A DNA stretch of 43,972 nucleotides from GWA1-54-10 sp964349675 (GTDB taxonomy: Bacteria > Patescibacteriota > Minisyncoccia > Phycocordibacterales > SBAW01). Both the position numbers and the translations under genes were made by a program. Shown piece after piece: positions 24,828-32,093 of this stretch. Position 1 is the first letter of the stretch. Each line of letters starts with the position of its first letter. The notes beneath the pieces are model-generated. The model had not been told where the DNA came from. It worked only from the letters and a program-made list of their open reading frames with translations, and ran no database searches. Where the stretch lies: the NCBI GenBank assembly GCA_964349675.1, contig CAYGHD010000005.1:1-43972 (forward strand), given 5' to 3'.

Positions 24828-25874
24828 CTACGGCAAGAGTGTCGTCGCGGTGTTGTTTGCGTCAGTCGTTTCAGCCACGCTGTTGTAAGGGTCAACGGTT
24901 ACGGTGACTGTGCCATACGGCTTGGTCGTATTGGTTGGGCAAGCGTACGTGTATGGGTAGGTGCCGCACGTGGTTGGGTATGTGTACCCGGTGTTGTAGT
25001 TTTGTGTTGGTGGAACAGTAAACCCAAGCACGTAGACAATTTTGTCTCCTGGGTAGAGCGCTTGCTGGGGTGCTGCAGTGTAGGTATATACCGGATTCAA
25101 TGGCAGCTGCGCAGTAAAGATCCAATTTTTTGACGATACGTTGGTGCCAACATTTTTGACGGTAAACTCAAGCACATACCGCCCATTGTTTGCCGGATAT
25201 ATTGACTGGATGCTCACCGCCAAGTCTGCACTGCCGTGTAAGGTGCTTGCACGCGGCGCGGCAACGTAGGTGGTCGCTGGCGTGCGCGCCGGCGTTGGAG
25301 CAGTGGTTGCGGGCGCAGTGCTTTGCGCAGGCAAAATCATCAGTGTGGTTGAGCCCACGGCAGTCACCGACCCGGTTGAGAGTTTGTTTGCAAAGATGGT
25401 AAAAGTAACCGGCGCTTGCTTGGTGCTCGAGAGCGACGGGGTAAGTGTCAGTGCCTCGGCTGCGTTGGTAAAGTTAAAGGGTGTGTTGCAGGCAACGGTC
25501 TGTGCGGTGCCGTTGGGGAGTGGTACGTGCATAGACAATCCTTGGGCACAAGAGTATGAGATTTGGTAACCGTATGAACCATCGGCACCGAGATGTTTCC
25601 ACGATAAGGTAAACGTTTTGCCAGAGGTGGCAACTGTAGGTGCGGTAATCGTCAGGCTCTCTGGTGTTGGGGCAGGGGTGTTTTGTGCTGCGGGGGCAGG
25701 GGAGCGATCAAAAAAACTGCCCACAAAGCCGGGGAGTGTAAAAGCAATTTGGATGATACCCCAAGCCCCTAATAGTAAAATCGCGAGCAAACCCAGCACC
25801 GCAACAGCGCGCAAGATGTGGTCAACGAGCGTCCTCTCTTCTGTAGGCGTATGATCGTGGGTATGTTCTTCCAT
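24828..25874 (-). CDS. Membrane-anchored CARDB-type surface protein
   Basis: 348 residues. A His/Glu-rich cytoplasmic N-terminus (MEEHTHDHTPTEER) precedes one transmembrane segment (about 22-46). Outside lie a Pro/Ala linker, a beta domain of Ig-like type (TITAPTVATSGKTFTLSWKHLG to VGSTTLMILPA), a second Pro/Thr/Ala linker and a C-terminal CARDB-like adhesion domain (SADLAVSIQSIYPANNGRYVLEFTVKNVG to VDPYNSVAETTDANNTAT). No sorting motif is seen. The start is set by a strong promoter directly upstream. Its divergent partner is a sortase gene with a matching promoter, which suggests shared control of surface assembly. Confidence 0.75.
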   Translation of the reverse strand: MEEHTHDHTPTEERTLVDHILRAVAVLGLLAILLLGAWGIIQIAFTLPGFVGSFFDRSPAPAAQNTPAPTPESLTITAPTVATSGKTFTLSWKHLGADGSYGYQISYSCAQGLSMHVPLPNGTAQTVACNTPFNFTNAAEALTLTPSLSSTKQAPVTFTIFANKLSTGSVTAVGSTTLMILPAQSTAPATTAPTPARTPATTYVAAPRASTLHGSADLAVSIQSIYPANNGRYVLEFTVKNVGTNVSSKNWIFTAQLPLNPVYTYTAAPQQALYPGDKIVYVLGFTVPPTQNYNTGYTYPTTCGTYPYTYACPTNTTKPYGTVTVTVDPYNSVAETTDANNTATTLLP

Positions 25875-25881
25875 AGGCGAA

Positions 25882-25910
25882 ATCGTATCATGTATATATA
25901 CTGCTGTCAA
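25882..25910 (-). promoter_or_regulatory. Promoter of the CARDB gene, -35 and -10
   Basis: TTGACA (25910-25905) and TACGAT (25887-25882) are separated by 17 bp on the minus strand, and the -10 ends 7 nt before the ATG at 25874. Confidence 0.75.
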
Positions 25911-25920
25911 GTGTGGATAT

Positions 25921-25949
25921 TTGACATATACATAAAAATAGGGTAGTAT
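25921..25949 (+). promoter_or_regulatory. Promoter of the sortase gene, -35 and -10
   Basis: TTGACA (25921-25926) and TAGTAT (25944-25949) are separated by 17 bp; the -10 ends 9 nt before the ATG. Its -35 is only 10 bp from the -35 of the divergent gene. Confidence 0.75.
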
Positions 25950-25958
25950 AAAAACACT

Positions 25959-26582
25959 ATGCAAACGCACCACGAGGGCGCACTCGTCCATATTGCTCGC
26001 CGGCCATGGTCTTTTGCCTTGGGCTGTATTTTTGTATTTGCGCTTACATTGGCATTTTTGTGGGCAACAGACATGTTGCCGGAGTCGCCTGCTCAAAATA
26101 CCCAAACTCAAAATCAAACACCACAGCTGCAGGCCCCAGCAGCTGTGCCCACACTGCCAAACCGCATTGTTGCAAGTGCGATTGGCCTTGATGTTGCGGT
26201 CGTTAACCCAGAGAGCGTGGATATTAAAACCCTCGACCAGGCATTGTTTAGCGGGGCAGTACGCTACCCTACGTCAGCTTTGCTTGGTGCAGAGGGGACG
26301 ATGCTTATTTTTGGCCACTCAAGTGCGCTGCCGGTAGTGCGCAACCAAAGCTACAAAACATTTAATGGTATTCAAACCCTCAAACCGGGGGAGACGATAA
26401 GCGTCTATGCAAACGGCACAGAGCACCGCTACCGTGTGGTTGGTGTGCGGCTGGCAAACGCAAAAGAGGATGTTATTGAGCTACCGCAGCAAGGCAAACA
26501 CCTAGTGTTGGTGACCTGTAATTCGTTTGCAACAAAATCTGATCGCTTTGTCGTGACTGCTGACTTTGTGGGGACTTTTTAA
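25959..26582 (+). CDS. Sortase
   Basis: A membrane cysteine transpeptidase of 207 residues. After one N-terminal transmembrane helix (about 18-36) comes a Gln/Pro linker, then the sortase beta barrel with catalytic His120 (LIFGHSS), Cys187 (LVLVTCNS) and Arg196 (SDRFVV). It cuts a sorting motif and joins surface proteins to a nucleophile, in Gram-positive bacteria the wall cross-bridge. The class is not certain; the single N-terminal anchor and LVTC-type site suggest class D/E/F rather than A. Candidate substrates are the (I/V)PYTG proteins at 30590 and 33425. Confidence 0.9.
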   Translation: MQTHHEGALVHIARRPWSFALGCIFVFALTLAFLWATDMLPESPAQNTQTQNQTPQLQAPAAVPTLPNRIVASAIGLDVAVVNPESVDIKTLDQALFSGAVRYPTSALLGAEGTMLIFGHSSALPVVRNQSYKTFNGIQTLKPGETISVYANGTEHRYRVVGVRLANAKEDVIELPQQGKHLVLVTCNSFATKSDRFVVTADFVGTF

Positions 26583-26599
26583 GGGTATAGAGAAGGGGC

Positions 26600-26628
26600 T
26601 TGACAAAGTTTGTTTAATAGTGTAGACT
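26600..26628 (+). promoter_or_regulatory. Promoter of the first GC-rich gene
   Basis: TTGACA (26600-26605), 17-bp spacer, TAGACT (26623-26628). It leaves a leader of about 75 nt ending in GGAG (26697-26700), 8 nt before the ATG. This is unlike the leaderless signals of the surrounding genes. Confidence 0.75.
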
Positions 26629-26708
26629 TGTACGCAGAAGGAGGCACCACCGCTGACCATAGTGGTTGGGGTACGGCCTTTGAAATGTAGTCAAACGGAG
26701 TAGTCGTA

Positions 26709-27986
26709 ATGGGAAACAGTCTCACGTTCCTCCAATTCTGTGGGGGCGCCGACCTGGGTGTCCTGCGGCTTTGCCGCCAGGGCGTCCAAATGATGAAGAG
26801 TGTGCAGGGGGCAGTCTGCCTCCTGGTCGCACTGCTGTCTTCGGTGTTCGCGGCGAACACCTGGGGGTCTATCTACGACTCCCTGTGGGTCGGCCTGGGC
26901 GTCGCCTTTGCGTGGGTTCTCCTGATTGGGGGGATCAACTGGATGGTCGGCTACAGCCGTGACCGTCCGGTGCGCAATCGCTTCGTCGGCCTCATCGGCC
27001 TGCTGCTGATGCTGGCGTTCTACGTCGGCATCACGGGGGTCAATCTGACCTTCGCCCTGATGCAAGTCTTCCGCACGGAAGTGACGGATGTACAGAAGGA
27101 GCAGAAGGCGGAGCGATTCCGGCCGCTGACGAAGGCGCTCGATGCGGCGACGGCAGCTCGGGAGGCGGAGATCCGCCGACTGAACGGCCAACTCGCCACG
27201 GCGACGGCCAACCGCGAATCCGGCATGCTGAGCAATCAGCGCCGGTTTGAGCAATCGACCAACAACGTCCGCCAGAAACACGACGTCCGCGTCGTGCAAC
27301 TGGAGGGCGCCGTGCAGCGTCTGCAGGACAACCTGCAGGAGGCCTCGCGCCGCCTGTCCGGTGAAGTAACCGGCGAGGTGGTGAAGGGTGGTGGCAAGAC
27401 CACCGGCATTCGTGGCGACGGCAAGGCAGCCGAGGCTGTTCGTGCTGAAGTGGCGAAGCTGGGCGAGCTGCTCGCTGCTGCGACGACCACCCGGGATGAG
27501 CAGATGCCCATCCTGGTGGCCGAGCTGGCGAGCGAGCTTGATCGCCTGACGGCCGAGCGGGACACCGCCAACATACACCTCGAGCGGATGTATGCGGCGG
27601 CCACCGCGGCCAACACTGCCGGCAAGGCGGAGGCACAGCGGGTGTGGGAAGTCGCCAAGACGACCCATGACCGCGATGTCGCGCAGGCCGAGCTGGTCAC
27701 GCAGGACGGCTTCAAGACGCGGTTCAACGCGCTGCGGACCGTCCTGCTGGACGACCCGTGGTCCATGGCGCCCTTCGTCTTGTTGATCTTCTTCCTGGAG
27801 ACGCTTCCGTTCTGGTTCACCTTCGTTCCGGCGAAGGAGTACCATGAGCGCCTGCGCCTGCAGGACCTGGAGACCGCGGCCAACATCGCGCGGGAAGAAC
27901 AGTCCATCGTTCATCCCACGCCGACCGTTGTGCGGCCGGCGGCCGATGCGGGAGACGAGGACGCGACCCGCCGTTCGGCCGCGTAA
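26709..27986 (+). CDS. DUF4407-like membrane protein with long coiled coil
   Basis: 425 residues. Order: the Cys-Gly-Gly-Ala-Asp opening (CGGADLGVLRLC, 11-22), three transmembrane helices (about 33-50, 58-78 and 92-112), an Ala/Arg/Glu-rich coiled coil (about 125-335), a fourth helix (about 358-377) and a cytoplasmic tail. This layout and the CGADL-type start match DUF4407 proteins, whose function is not known; the match is from memory of the pattern and only moderate. The gene is very GC-rich: bases 27121-27180 are 45/60 G+C, against 28/60 at 26461-26520 in the sortase gene. It uses AAG and CAG where neighbours use AAA and CAA. It looks acquired. Confidence 0.55.
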   Translation: MGNSLTFLQFCGGADLGVLRLCRQGVQMMKSVQGAVCLLVALLSSVFAANTWGSIYDSLWVGLGVAFAWVLLIGGINWMVGYSRDRPVRNRFVGLIGLLLMLAFYVGITGVNLTFALMQVFRTEVTDVQKEQKAERFRPLTKALDAATAAREAEIRRLNGQLATATANRESGMLSNQRRFEQSTNNVRQKHDVRVVQLEGAVQRLQDNLQEASRRLSGEVTGEVVKGGGKTTGIRGDGKAAEAVRAEVAKLGELLAAATTTRDEQMPILVAELASELDRLTAERDTANIHLERMYAAATAANTAGKAEAQRVWEVAKTTHDRDVAQAELVTQDGFKTRFNALRTVLLDDPWSMAPFVLLIFFLETLPFWFTFVPAKEYHERLRLQDLETAANIAREEQSIVHPTPTVVRPAADAGDEDATRRSAA

Positions 27987-28037
27987 CAAACGGCTGATCC
28001 AAAAAGACTACATAAAAAATAGAGTACAAACTTGCGC

Positions 28038-28073
28038 AGGGCGTTGGATTAATCCAACGCCCTGATTCTTTTC
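28038..28073 (+). terminator. Terminator of the DUF4407-like gene
   Basis: A perfect 26-bp inverted repeat (13 bp each side, centred on TTAA) is followed by a T-rich tract. Confidence 0.7.
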
Positions 28074-28080
28074 GATACCA

Positions 28081-28108
28081 TTGACAAATAGTATTTTTCA
28101 TATATAAT
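28081..28108 (+). promoter_or_regulatory. Promoter of the second GC-rich gene
   Basis: TTGACA (28081-28086), 16-bp spacer and consensus TATAAT (28103-28108). The leader of about 57 nt carries AAAGGA about 9 nt before the ATG at 28173. Confidence 0.85.
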
Positions 28109-28172
28109 AAATTCGGCTGAACATCTACACGCTTGGCATAAGCCAGGCAAACCAACCAAAAGGAACCGGACA

Positions 28173-29420
28173 ATGTCAGACAGCACAGAAGTCGATAGCG
28201 TGACCATCGAAAGCTTGGTCATGAGCCGCAAGGCCATGGAGGCCTACGCGGCCAGCCGTGTTGCTACCGCCCTCATCTACGACCAGTCAGACGCGGAGAT
28301 TCATCTGGTCATCCGTGCGCTGAAGGAGGGTGGGGGAAGGGCCGACGACGTCAGGGCGTTCGAGGAACTCCTCGAGGTTCGGCGTTTGATGGAGACCGAC
28401 CCGCTCTACTGGGCTGCGAGCGTCTCGGCACGAATCGAGAATCTTGCGGCAAAGATGCAGCAGGGGGTCGACTACCGGGAAGTGTGGCTGTTGCTGGACA
28501 AAGCAGCGGCCACAACGCTGAAGGATGGCGGGGAACTCTCGCCCTTCTTCAAGCGTCTCCGGTTCGATGACCCGGAGTCGGTGCAGTACCGCCGGACGTC
28601 TCGGCTGTGGGTTGCGTTGCCGCGCCTTGTGCGCACAACGCCCCGCGACAAGCCGGGCTCGCCTAGGCAGATCTTCAACAACGGGCTGAACGTGCTCATC
28701 CCGGTGTCGCCGGAGGCAGCGCCGTTGCTGGAGAAGCTCAATCTGCTGCTGGACAAGGCGGTGGAAGGTCTGCTCGGCTACGTTGCCGGGCGGGCTATCG
28801 CGGATGTCGAAGACTTGGTGCTGTGGTTCGGGCGCCTCTTCCAGGGTGCTCGGGTGGTGAGCGCGACCCACTTGGGGGAGCGCTACGAGCAGAAGGAAGA
28901 CGACCGCGTGGCGCGGAAGGGTGGCAGGGGGGAAGCGTACCTCGTCTTCTCGTGCGGTGAGAGCAACTTGCTCTTGGCGGACAACTCAATCGGCCAGCGT
29001 ATCCATGCCGAGCTCATCCGGGTGCATACCCTGATGACTCGGTTTTGGAGTGGCGAACTCGATGCAGCGCTGCGCAAGCAGATGCTGCAGTGGGTAGCCA
29101 ACCTGCCCCACGAGCACTTGTTGCGGGCAGAGGTGCTGCTCCAGCAGAGTGCGCGGGTGTCTGGTCTGACACTGCTGCGGCGAGACGACTTCCGCGGCCA
29201 CAAGGACTGCTGGCTGATGCTCCGAAAGGACTCGGACGGGAGGGTGTCTATCGCATTCGCTGCCTCGGCAGCGTTTGTGGAGGATATTTTCACCCGGGAT
29301 CTGCTGGGCTTCCAGCCTGCGCGGTGGTGGCCGCGGCCTGTCCTCAAGGTCCTCACGGACTTTCTGGACGGAGCCGAGCAGATCGGCCTGGCCGATGTCC
29401 AGCGGTTGGGGCAGGAGTAA
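28173..29420 (+). CDS. Unknown GC-rich cytoplasmic protein
   Basis: 415 residues, not recognised. It has no signal peptide or clear transmembrane helix. It appears mostly helical with many Leu, Arg and Glu. The C-terminal third (SGLTLLRRDDFRGHKDCWLML to the end) looks like a compact alpha/beta domain. Codon use is GC-rich (AAG, CGG, CTG favoured), like the genes on either side. It is a single-gene unit: strong promoter, Shine-Dalgarno leader and strong terminator. Nothing in the sequence indicates a catalytic activity. Being between two membrane proteins of the same style, it may act with them; that is a guess. Confidence 0.75.
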   Translation: MSDSTEVDSVTIESLVMSRKAMEAYAASRVATALIYDQSDAEIHLVIRALKEGGGRADDVRAFEELLEVRRLMETDPLYWAASVSARIENLAAKMQQGVDYREVWLLLDKAAATTLKDGGELSPFFKRLRFDDPESVQYRRTSRLWVALPRLVRTTPRDKPGSPRQIFNNGLNVLIPVSPEAAPLLEKLNLLLDKAVEGLLGYVAGRAIADVEDLVLWFGRLFQGARVVSATHLGERYEQKEDDRVARKGGRGEAYLVFSCGESNLLLADNSIGQRIHAELIRVHTLMTRFWSGELDAALRKQMLQWVANLPHEHLLRAEVLLQQSARVSGLTLLRRDDFRGHKDCWLMLRKDSDGRVSIAFAASAAFVEDIFTRDLLGFQPARWWPRPVLKVLTDFLDGAEQIGLADVQRLGQE

Positions 29421-29476
29421 GACTACAAAACTGACGGGGCTATAGGGGCAAAAAACCCTTATTGTAAGCCCTGTCT

Positions 29477-29512
29477 AGGCGCCAGAGATACTCTCTGGCG
29501 CCTCTCTTTTTA
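29477..29512 (+). terminator. Terminator of the second GC-rich gene
   Basis: 12-bp stem AGGCGCCAGAGA/TCTCTGGCGCCT with a 3-nt loop and a following CTCTTTTTA tract. A textbook intrinsic terminator. Confidence 0.85.
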
Positions 29513-29516
29513 CCCC

Positions 29517-29545
29517 TTGACAAAACGCAGTTTATTGTTTACAAT
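29517..29545 (+). promoter_or_regulatory. Promoter of the third GC-rich gene
   Basis: TTGACA (29517-29522), 17-bp spacer, TACAAT (29540-29545). It begins only 5 bp after the preceding terminator. The leader contains GGAG (29568-29571) 8 nt before the ATG at 29580. Confidence 0.8.
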
Positions 29546-29579
29546 TGATGCAGTTGAACCTCTACATGGAGTGACGAAG

Positions 29580-30470
29580 ATGACTATACCGCATGTGCCT
29601 TATGGGGCGCAGAGGGTTGATCCAACCCCGTCCGCGCCTCCGGCCCGCCTCGCAGAAGTGGGCCTCGGAATGGCTGTGCCGAGCTTTTCGGCAGCGCCAG
29701 CTGCGGCTACCCTGGCAGCGCAAGCTGCTCCGGTAGCCCCGCCTTCGGCACCAGCTCACCCGACACCCGCGGCTCCGGCTCATCCGGAACCGGCAACGCC
29801 TGTGGAACCTCATCCGGCTCCACAAGTCGAGGTACACCCGGAACCAGTTCATCACCCGGAACCGACGTCCTCGGCAGCTCCGGCTCATCCGGAGCCCGCG
29901 GCAACGTCGACGCCGGCACCGGCCGCAGCTGGTGGAGGGAATCCTCCTCCGCCTGTTACGCCAACGCCAGCAGCGGTGGCAGCACCAGAACCGCAGCCGG
30001 CTCCTGTGCTTGCAACGGTTCAAGGTGAGCCGCTGTCGCCGATAGCATCGGTGGCGGCGCGGCAGCGGGCAGCAGCTGCGGCAGAGACGCCGCAAGCGAC
30101 GCCTCCGGCGCAGCGGGCAGCGGTGCCCAGTGACCGGTGGATGCTGCTGAAGGTCGGCATGATCGTGCTGGCTGTGATCGCAGGATTCGGTCTGGGTTTC
30201 TACGTCTTCTGGCCGAAGGGTCAGCAGGCGGTGATACCGGTCAATCCGACCCCGGTGGTGGTACATCCTCCGGCGCCGGCCCAGCTGCCTCCGGTGATCA
30301 TCCACAACTACCCGGTGCCGGCCGCAACGCCGGCACCGGCCCAACCGCAGACCCCGTCCTTGGGGAATGCGGGAGGAGGTGGCTCAACCATCTCGCCGCC
30401 CGGTGAACCAGTCGACGGGGATGGGCCTAAGGTCAAAGTCGATGAGCCCGCGTGGCTTATCCGAAATTGA
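29580..30470 (+). CDS. Pro/Ala-rich single-pass membrane protein, unknown
   Basis: 296 residues. A long N-terminal region (about 1-160) is dominated by Pro, Ala, His and Glu with repeated APAHPEP-like units. A transmembrane helix follows (about 168-188, LKVGMIVLAVIAGFGLGFYVF), then a Pro-rich outer tail. The design resembles the cytoplasmic Pro-rich part plus anchor of TonB-like or stalk proteins, but no family motif is seen. The ATG at 29580 was chosen over a longer TTG start at 29517 because that start overlaps the -35 hexamer. GC-rich codon use matches the two genes upstream. Confidence 0.7.
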   Translation: MTIPHVPYGAQRVDPTPSAPPARLAEVGLGMAVPSFSAAPAAATLAAQAAPVAPPSAPAHPTPAAPAHPEPATPVEPHPAPQVEVHPEPVHHPEPTSSAAPAHPEPAATSTPAPAAAGGGNPPPPVTPTPAAVAAPEPQPAPVLATVQGEPLSPIASVAARQRAAAAAETPQATPPAQRAAVPSDRWMLLKVGMIVLAVIAGFGLGFYVFWPKGQQAVIPVNPTPVVVHPPAPAQLPPVIIHNYPVPAATPAPAQPQTPSLGNAGGGGSTISPPGEPVDGDGPKVKVDEPAWLIRN

Positions 30471-30478
30471 CCTGACTC

Positions 30479-30522
30479 GTGATCGGGCGACCAGACTATC
30501 GGTCGCCCATCACAAACTTTTT
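30479..30522 (+). terminator. Terminator of the third GC-rich gene
   Basis: Stem GTGAT-GGGCGACC with GGTCGCCC-ATCAC, one bulged C, an 8-nt loop, and a T run at 30518-30522. Confidence 0.75.
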
Positions 30523-30589
30523 CGCTAGCGCCTACTGCAGATCTACATAAGGTCTGTACTATGGCTCTCACGAGCTAACAAAAACATTT

Positions 30590-31921
30590 ATGAATAACCT
30601 ATCGGCATATAGTATGAAAAATATACAATCTACAGCGCCTAAATTTTGCGCAGTACTGCTTGTTGCTTTTTCGGTGTTGGTTGCGCCAATTGGCGCGCAT
30701 GCCGAAGAGTATGGTTACGACACTGTTTCTGTTGGTTCGTACGGATACGACACTGTGTCCTACAACGACTACGGTTATGATACTGTCTCTGCTGGGTCAT
30801 ATGGTTATGACACCGTTTCAAGCAACGATTATGGCTACGATACTGTTTCTGTAAACCCTTATGGGTACGACACAGTATCAAGTAACGACTACGGTTATGA
30901 CACAGTTTCTACCAATCCGTATGGTTACGATACGGTAGCGTCTAATCCATATGGTTATGACACAGTCTCAAGTAATGATTATGGATACGATACCGTGGCT
31001 TCTAACCCTTACGGTTACGACACGGTAGCGTCTAACCCCTATGGCTATGACACAGTGTCGGTTGGTGGCAGCACATCAGGTGACTCGTATGGTTACGATA
31101 CCGTTGCGCTCGCAGACCCTTATGGTTACGACACAGTAATGTTGTCTCCCTACACTGGTGGATACTCAACCTACTCTGGTTATAGCTACGGCGGTGGGTA
31201 CTCGGGGTATGCATACCCAACATCATATGGATATGCAGGATCGTACGGCTACCCAACTGGCTCATACGCTGGATATACTCCGTCGGTCTACAAAAATAAT
31301 CCAATTATTCAAAAACCAAATCCAATCACTCCGCTCCCACCGCTTACCCCATTGCCACCCGTAACGCCAACCACTCCGGCAACAAACACAGAGACAAATA
31401 CCTGCGTCGGCACCAACAACTGTAATACAATCATCGACGATCACTCGGTCATAAATGCAAACACCACCTATGTCGACAACTCACAGGTAACGCATACGAC
31501 CAACGTAAACAACAACACGAACACCAATACAAACACCTACACGCAGCCGCAGCCAACGTACTACCAGCCCTATTATCAGCCGTCGTACTATCAACCCATT
31601 GCATCGGTAAGCACCGACCCGTATGTGTCGCTTGCGGCGATTCCATACACTGGTCTTGAGCTTGGGCCGTATGGCACGGTTATCTACTGGTCAGCGCTCG
31701 CACTCTTTGCCATCGCGATGTCGTACTTGGTCTTCGTAAAGCGCATCCAAAACACACTGCTTAGCCGCGCAAAAATATTCTTGCTTGGTGGGGCAGTGCC
31801 TGCCGCAGCAGCGACGCCGCTTGTCACGTACACGCCGGTGCAACGTGCGCCAATCAAAAACTTCGACAAAACAGATGACTTTGTTATGTCGCAGATCTTC
31901 CCAGGTGGGAAGGTTGCCTAA
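30590..31921 (+). CDS. YGYDTV-repeat surface protein with PYTG-type C-terminal anchor
   Basis: 443 residues. A signal peptide (about 9-38, ending AHA-EE) is followed by 14 copies of YGYDTV(S/A) at mostly 10-residue spacing (41-183). Next are a Tyr/Gly/Ser-rich region, a Pro linker, the module CVGTNNCNTIIDDHSVINANTTY, an Asn/Thr tract, and a Tyr/Pro/Gln-rich stretch. The C-terminal part has IPYTGLELG, a transmembrane helix, basic residues (VKRIQ) and a further cytoplasmic tail of about 60 residues. IPYTG before a helix and a positive patch resembles a sortase signal, though the long tail is unusual. The ATG at 30614 is an alternative start. Confidence 0.85.
   Translation: MNNLSAYSMKNIQSTAPKFCAVLLVAFSVLVAPIGAHAEEYGYDTVSVGSYGYDTVSYNDYGYDTVSAGSYGYDTVSSNDYGYDTVSVNPYGYDTVSSNDYGYDTVSTNPYGYDTVASNPYGYDTVSSNDYGYDTVASNPYGYDTVASNPYGYDTVSVGGSTSGDSYGYDTVALADPYGYDTVMLSPYTGGYSTYSGYSYGGGYSGYAYPTSYGYAGSYGYPTGSYAGYTPSVYKNNPIIQKPNPITPLPPLTPLPPVTPTTPATNTETNTCVGTNNCNTIIDDHSVINANTTYVDNSQVTHTTNVNNNTNTNTNTYTQPQPTYYQPYYQPSYYQPIASVSTDPYVSLAAIPYTGLELGPYGTVIYWSALALFAIAMSYLVFVKRIQNTLLSRAKIFLLGGAVPAAAATPLVTYTPVQRAPIKNFDKTDDFVMSQIFPGGKVA
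30710..31138 (+). repeat. About 30-bp coding repeats for YGYDTV(S/A)xxx
   Basis: Fourteen units; the first eleven are spaced exactly 30 bp. They vary at synonymous sites and in the three-residue spacer (SND, SNP, VNP, VGS and others), so they are old, selected repeats rather than fresh duplications. They are translated and do not form a CRISPR array. Confidence 0.92.
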
Positions 31922-31937
31922 ACAAAGAGCGTCATAC

Positions 31938-31973
31938 AAGATCCTCCGCCGAGTATTTGGTGGGGGATTTTGT
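31938..31973 (+). terminator. Terminator of the YGYDTV gene
   Basis: 13-pair stem with several G-U pairs (AAGATCCTCCGCC with GGTGGGGGATTTT) and an 8-nt loop, followed by T/A-rich sequence. Confidence 0.6.
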
Positions 31974-32007
31974 ATATATAAAGACACGAATTTGCACTCT
32001 GTCTATA

Positions 32008-32035
32008 TTGCATAATTTAAAAAAACTGGTAAAAT
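32008..32035 (+). promoter_or_regulatory. Likely promoter of the lipoprotein operon
   Basis: TTGCAT (32008-32013), 16-bp spacer, TAAAAT (32030-32035). The leader of about 55 nt ends with GAGGT (32083-32087) 6 nt before the ATG. Confidence 0.45.
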
Positions 32036-32093
32036 TTCATTAGAAGCGTTCATTACACATGGGCGCACCACAACAGGTATATGAGGTAGAAAC

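Noticed and set aside
26629..26708. Leader peptide or riboswitch in the 80-nt leader
   Set aside because: A strong AAGGAGG is present at about 26639 but has no start codon at proper distance, and only a weak 4-bp hairpin was found.
26691..27989. Long minus-strand frame opposite the DUF4407-like gene
   Set aside because: Long antisense frames are expected in GC-rich genes; the product is Arg/Gly/His-rich low complexity and there is no promoter or ribosome site, while the plus strand has all signals.
29562..30344. Arg/Cys-rich minus-strand frame opposite the Pro-rich gene
   Set aside because: It is the reverse of Pro/Ala codons (CGG, TGC) and has no start signal.
26583..30522. Prophage or integrative element
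   Set aside because: No integrase, structural phage gene, attachment-site repeat or tRNA edge was found. Composition suggests transfer, but the vehicle is not visible.
30710..31138. CRISPR-like spaced repeats
   Set aside because: The repeats are in frame, encode YGYDTV(S/A) and vary at third codon positions; spacers are three to nine codons. They are protein repeats.
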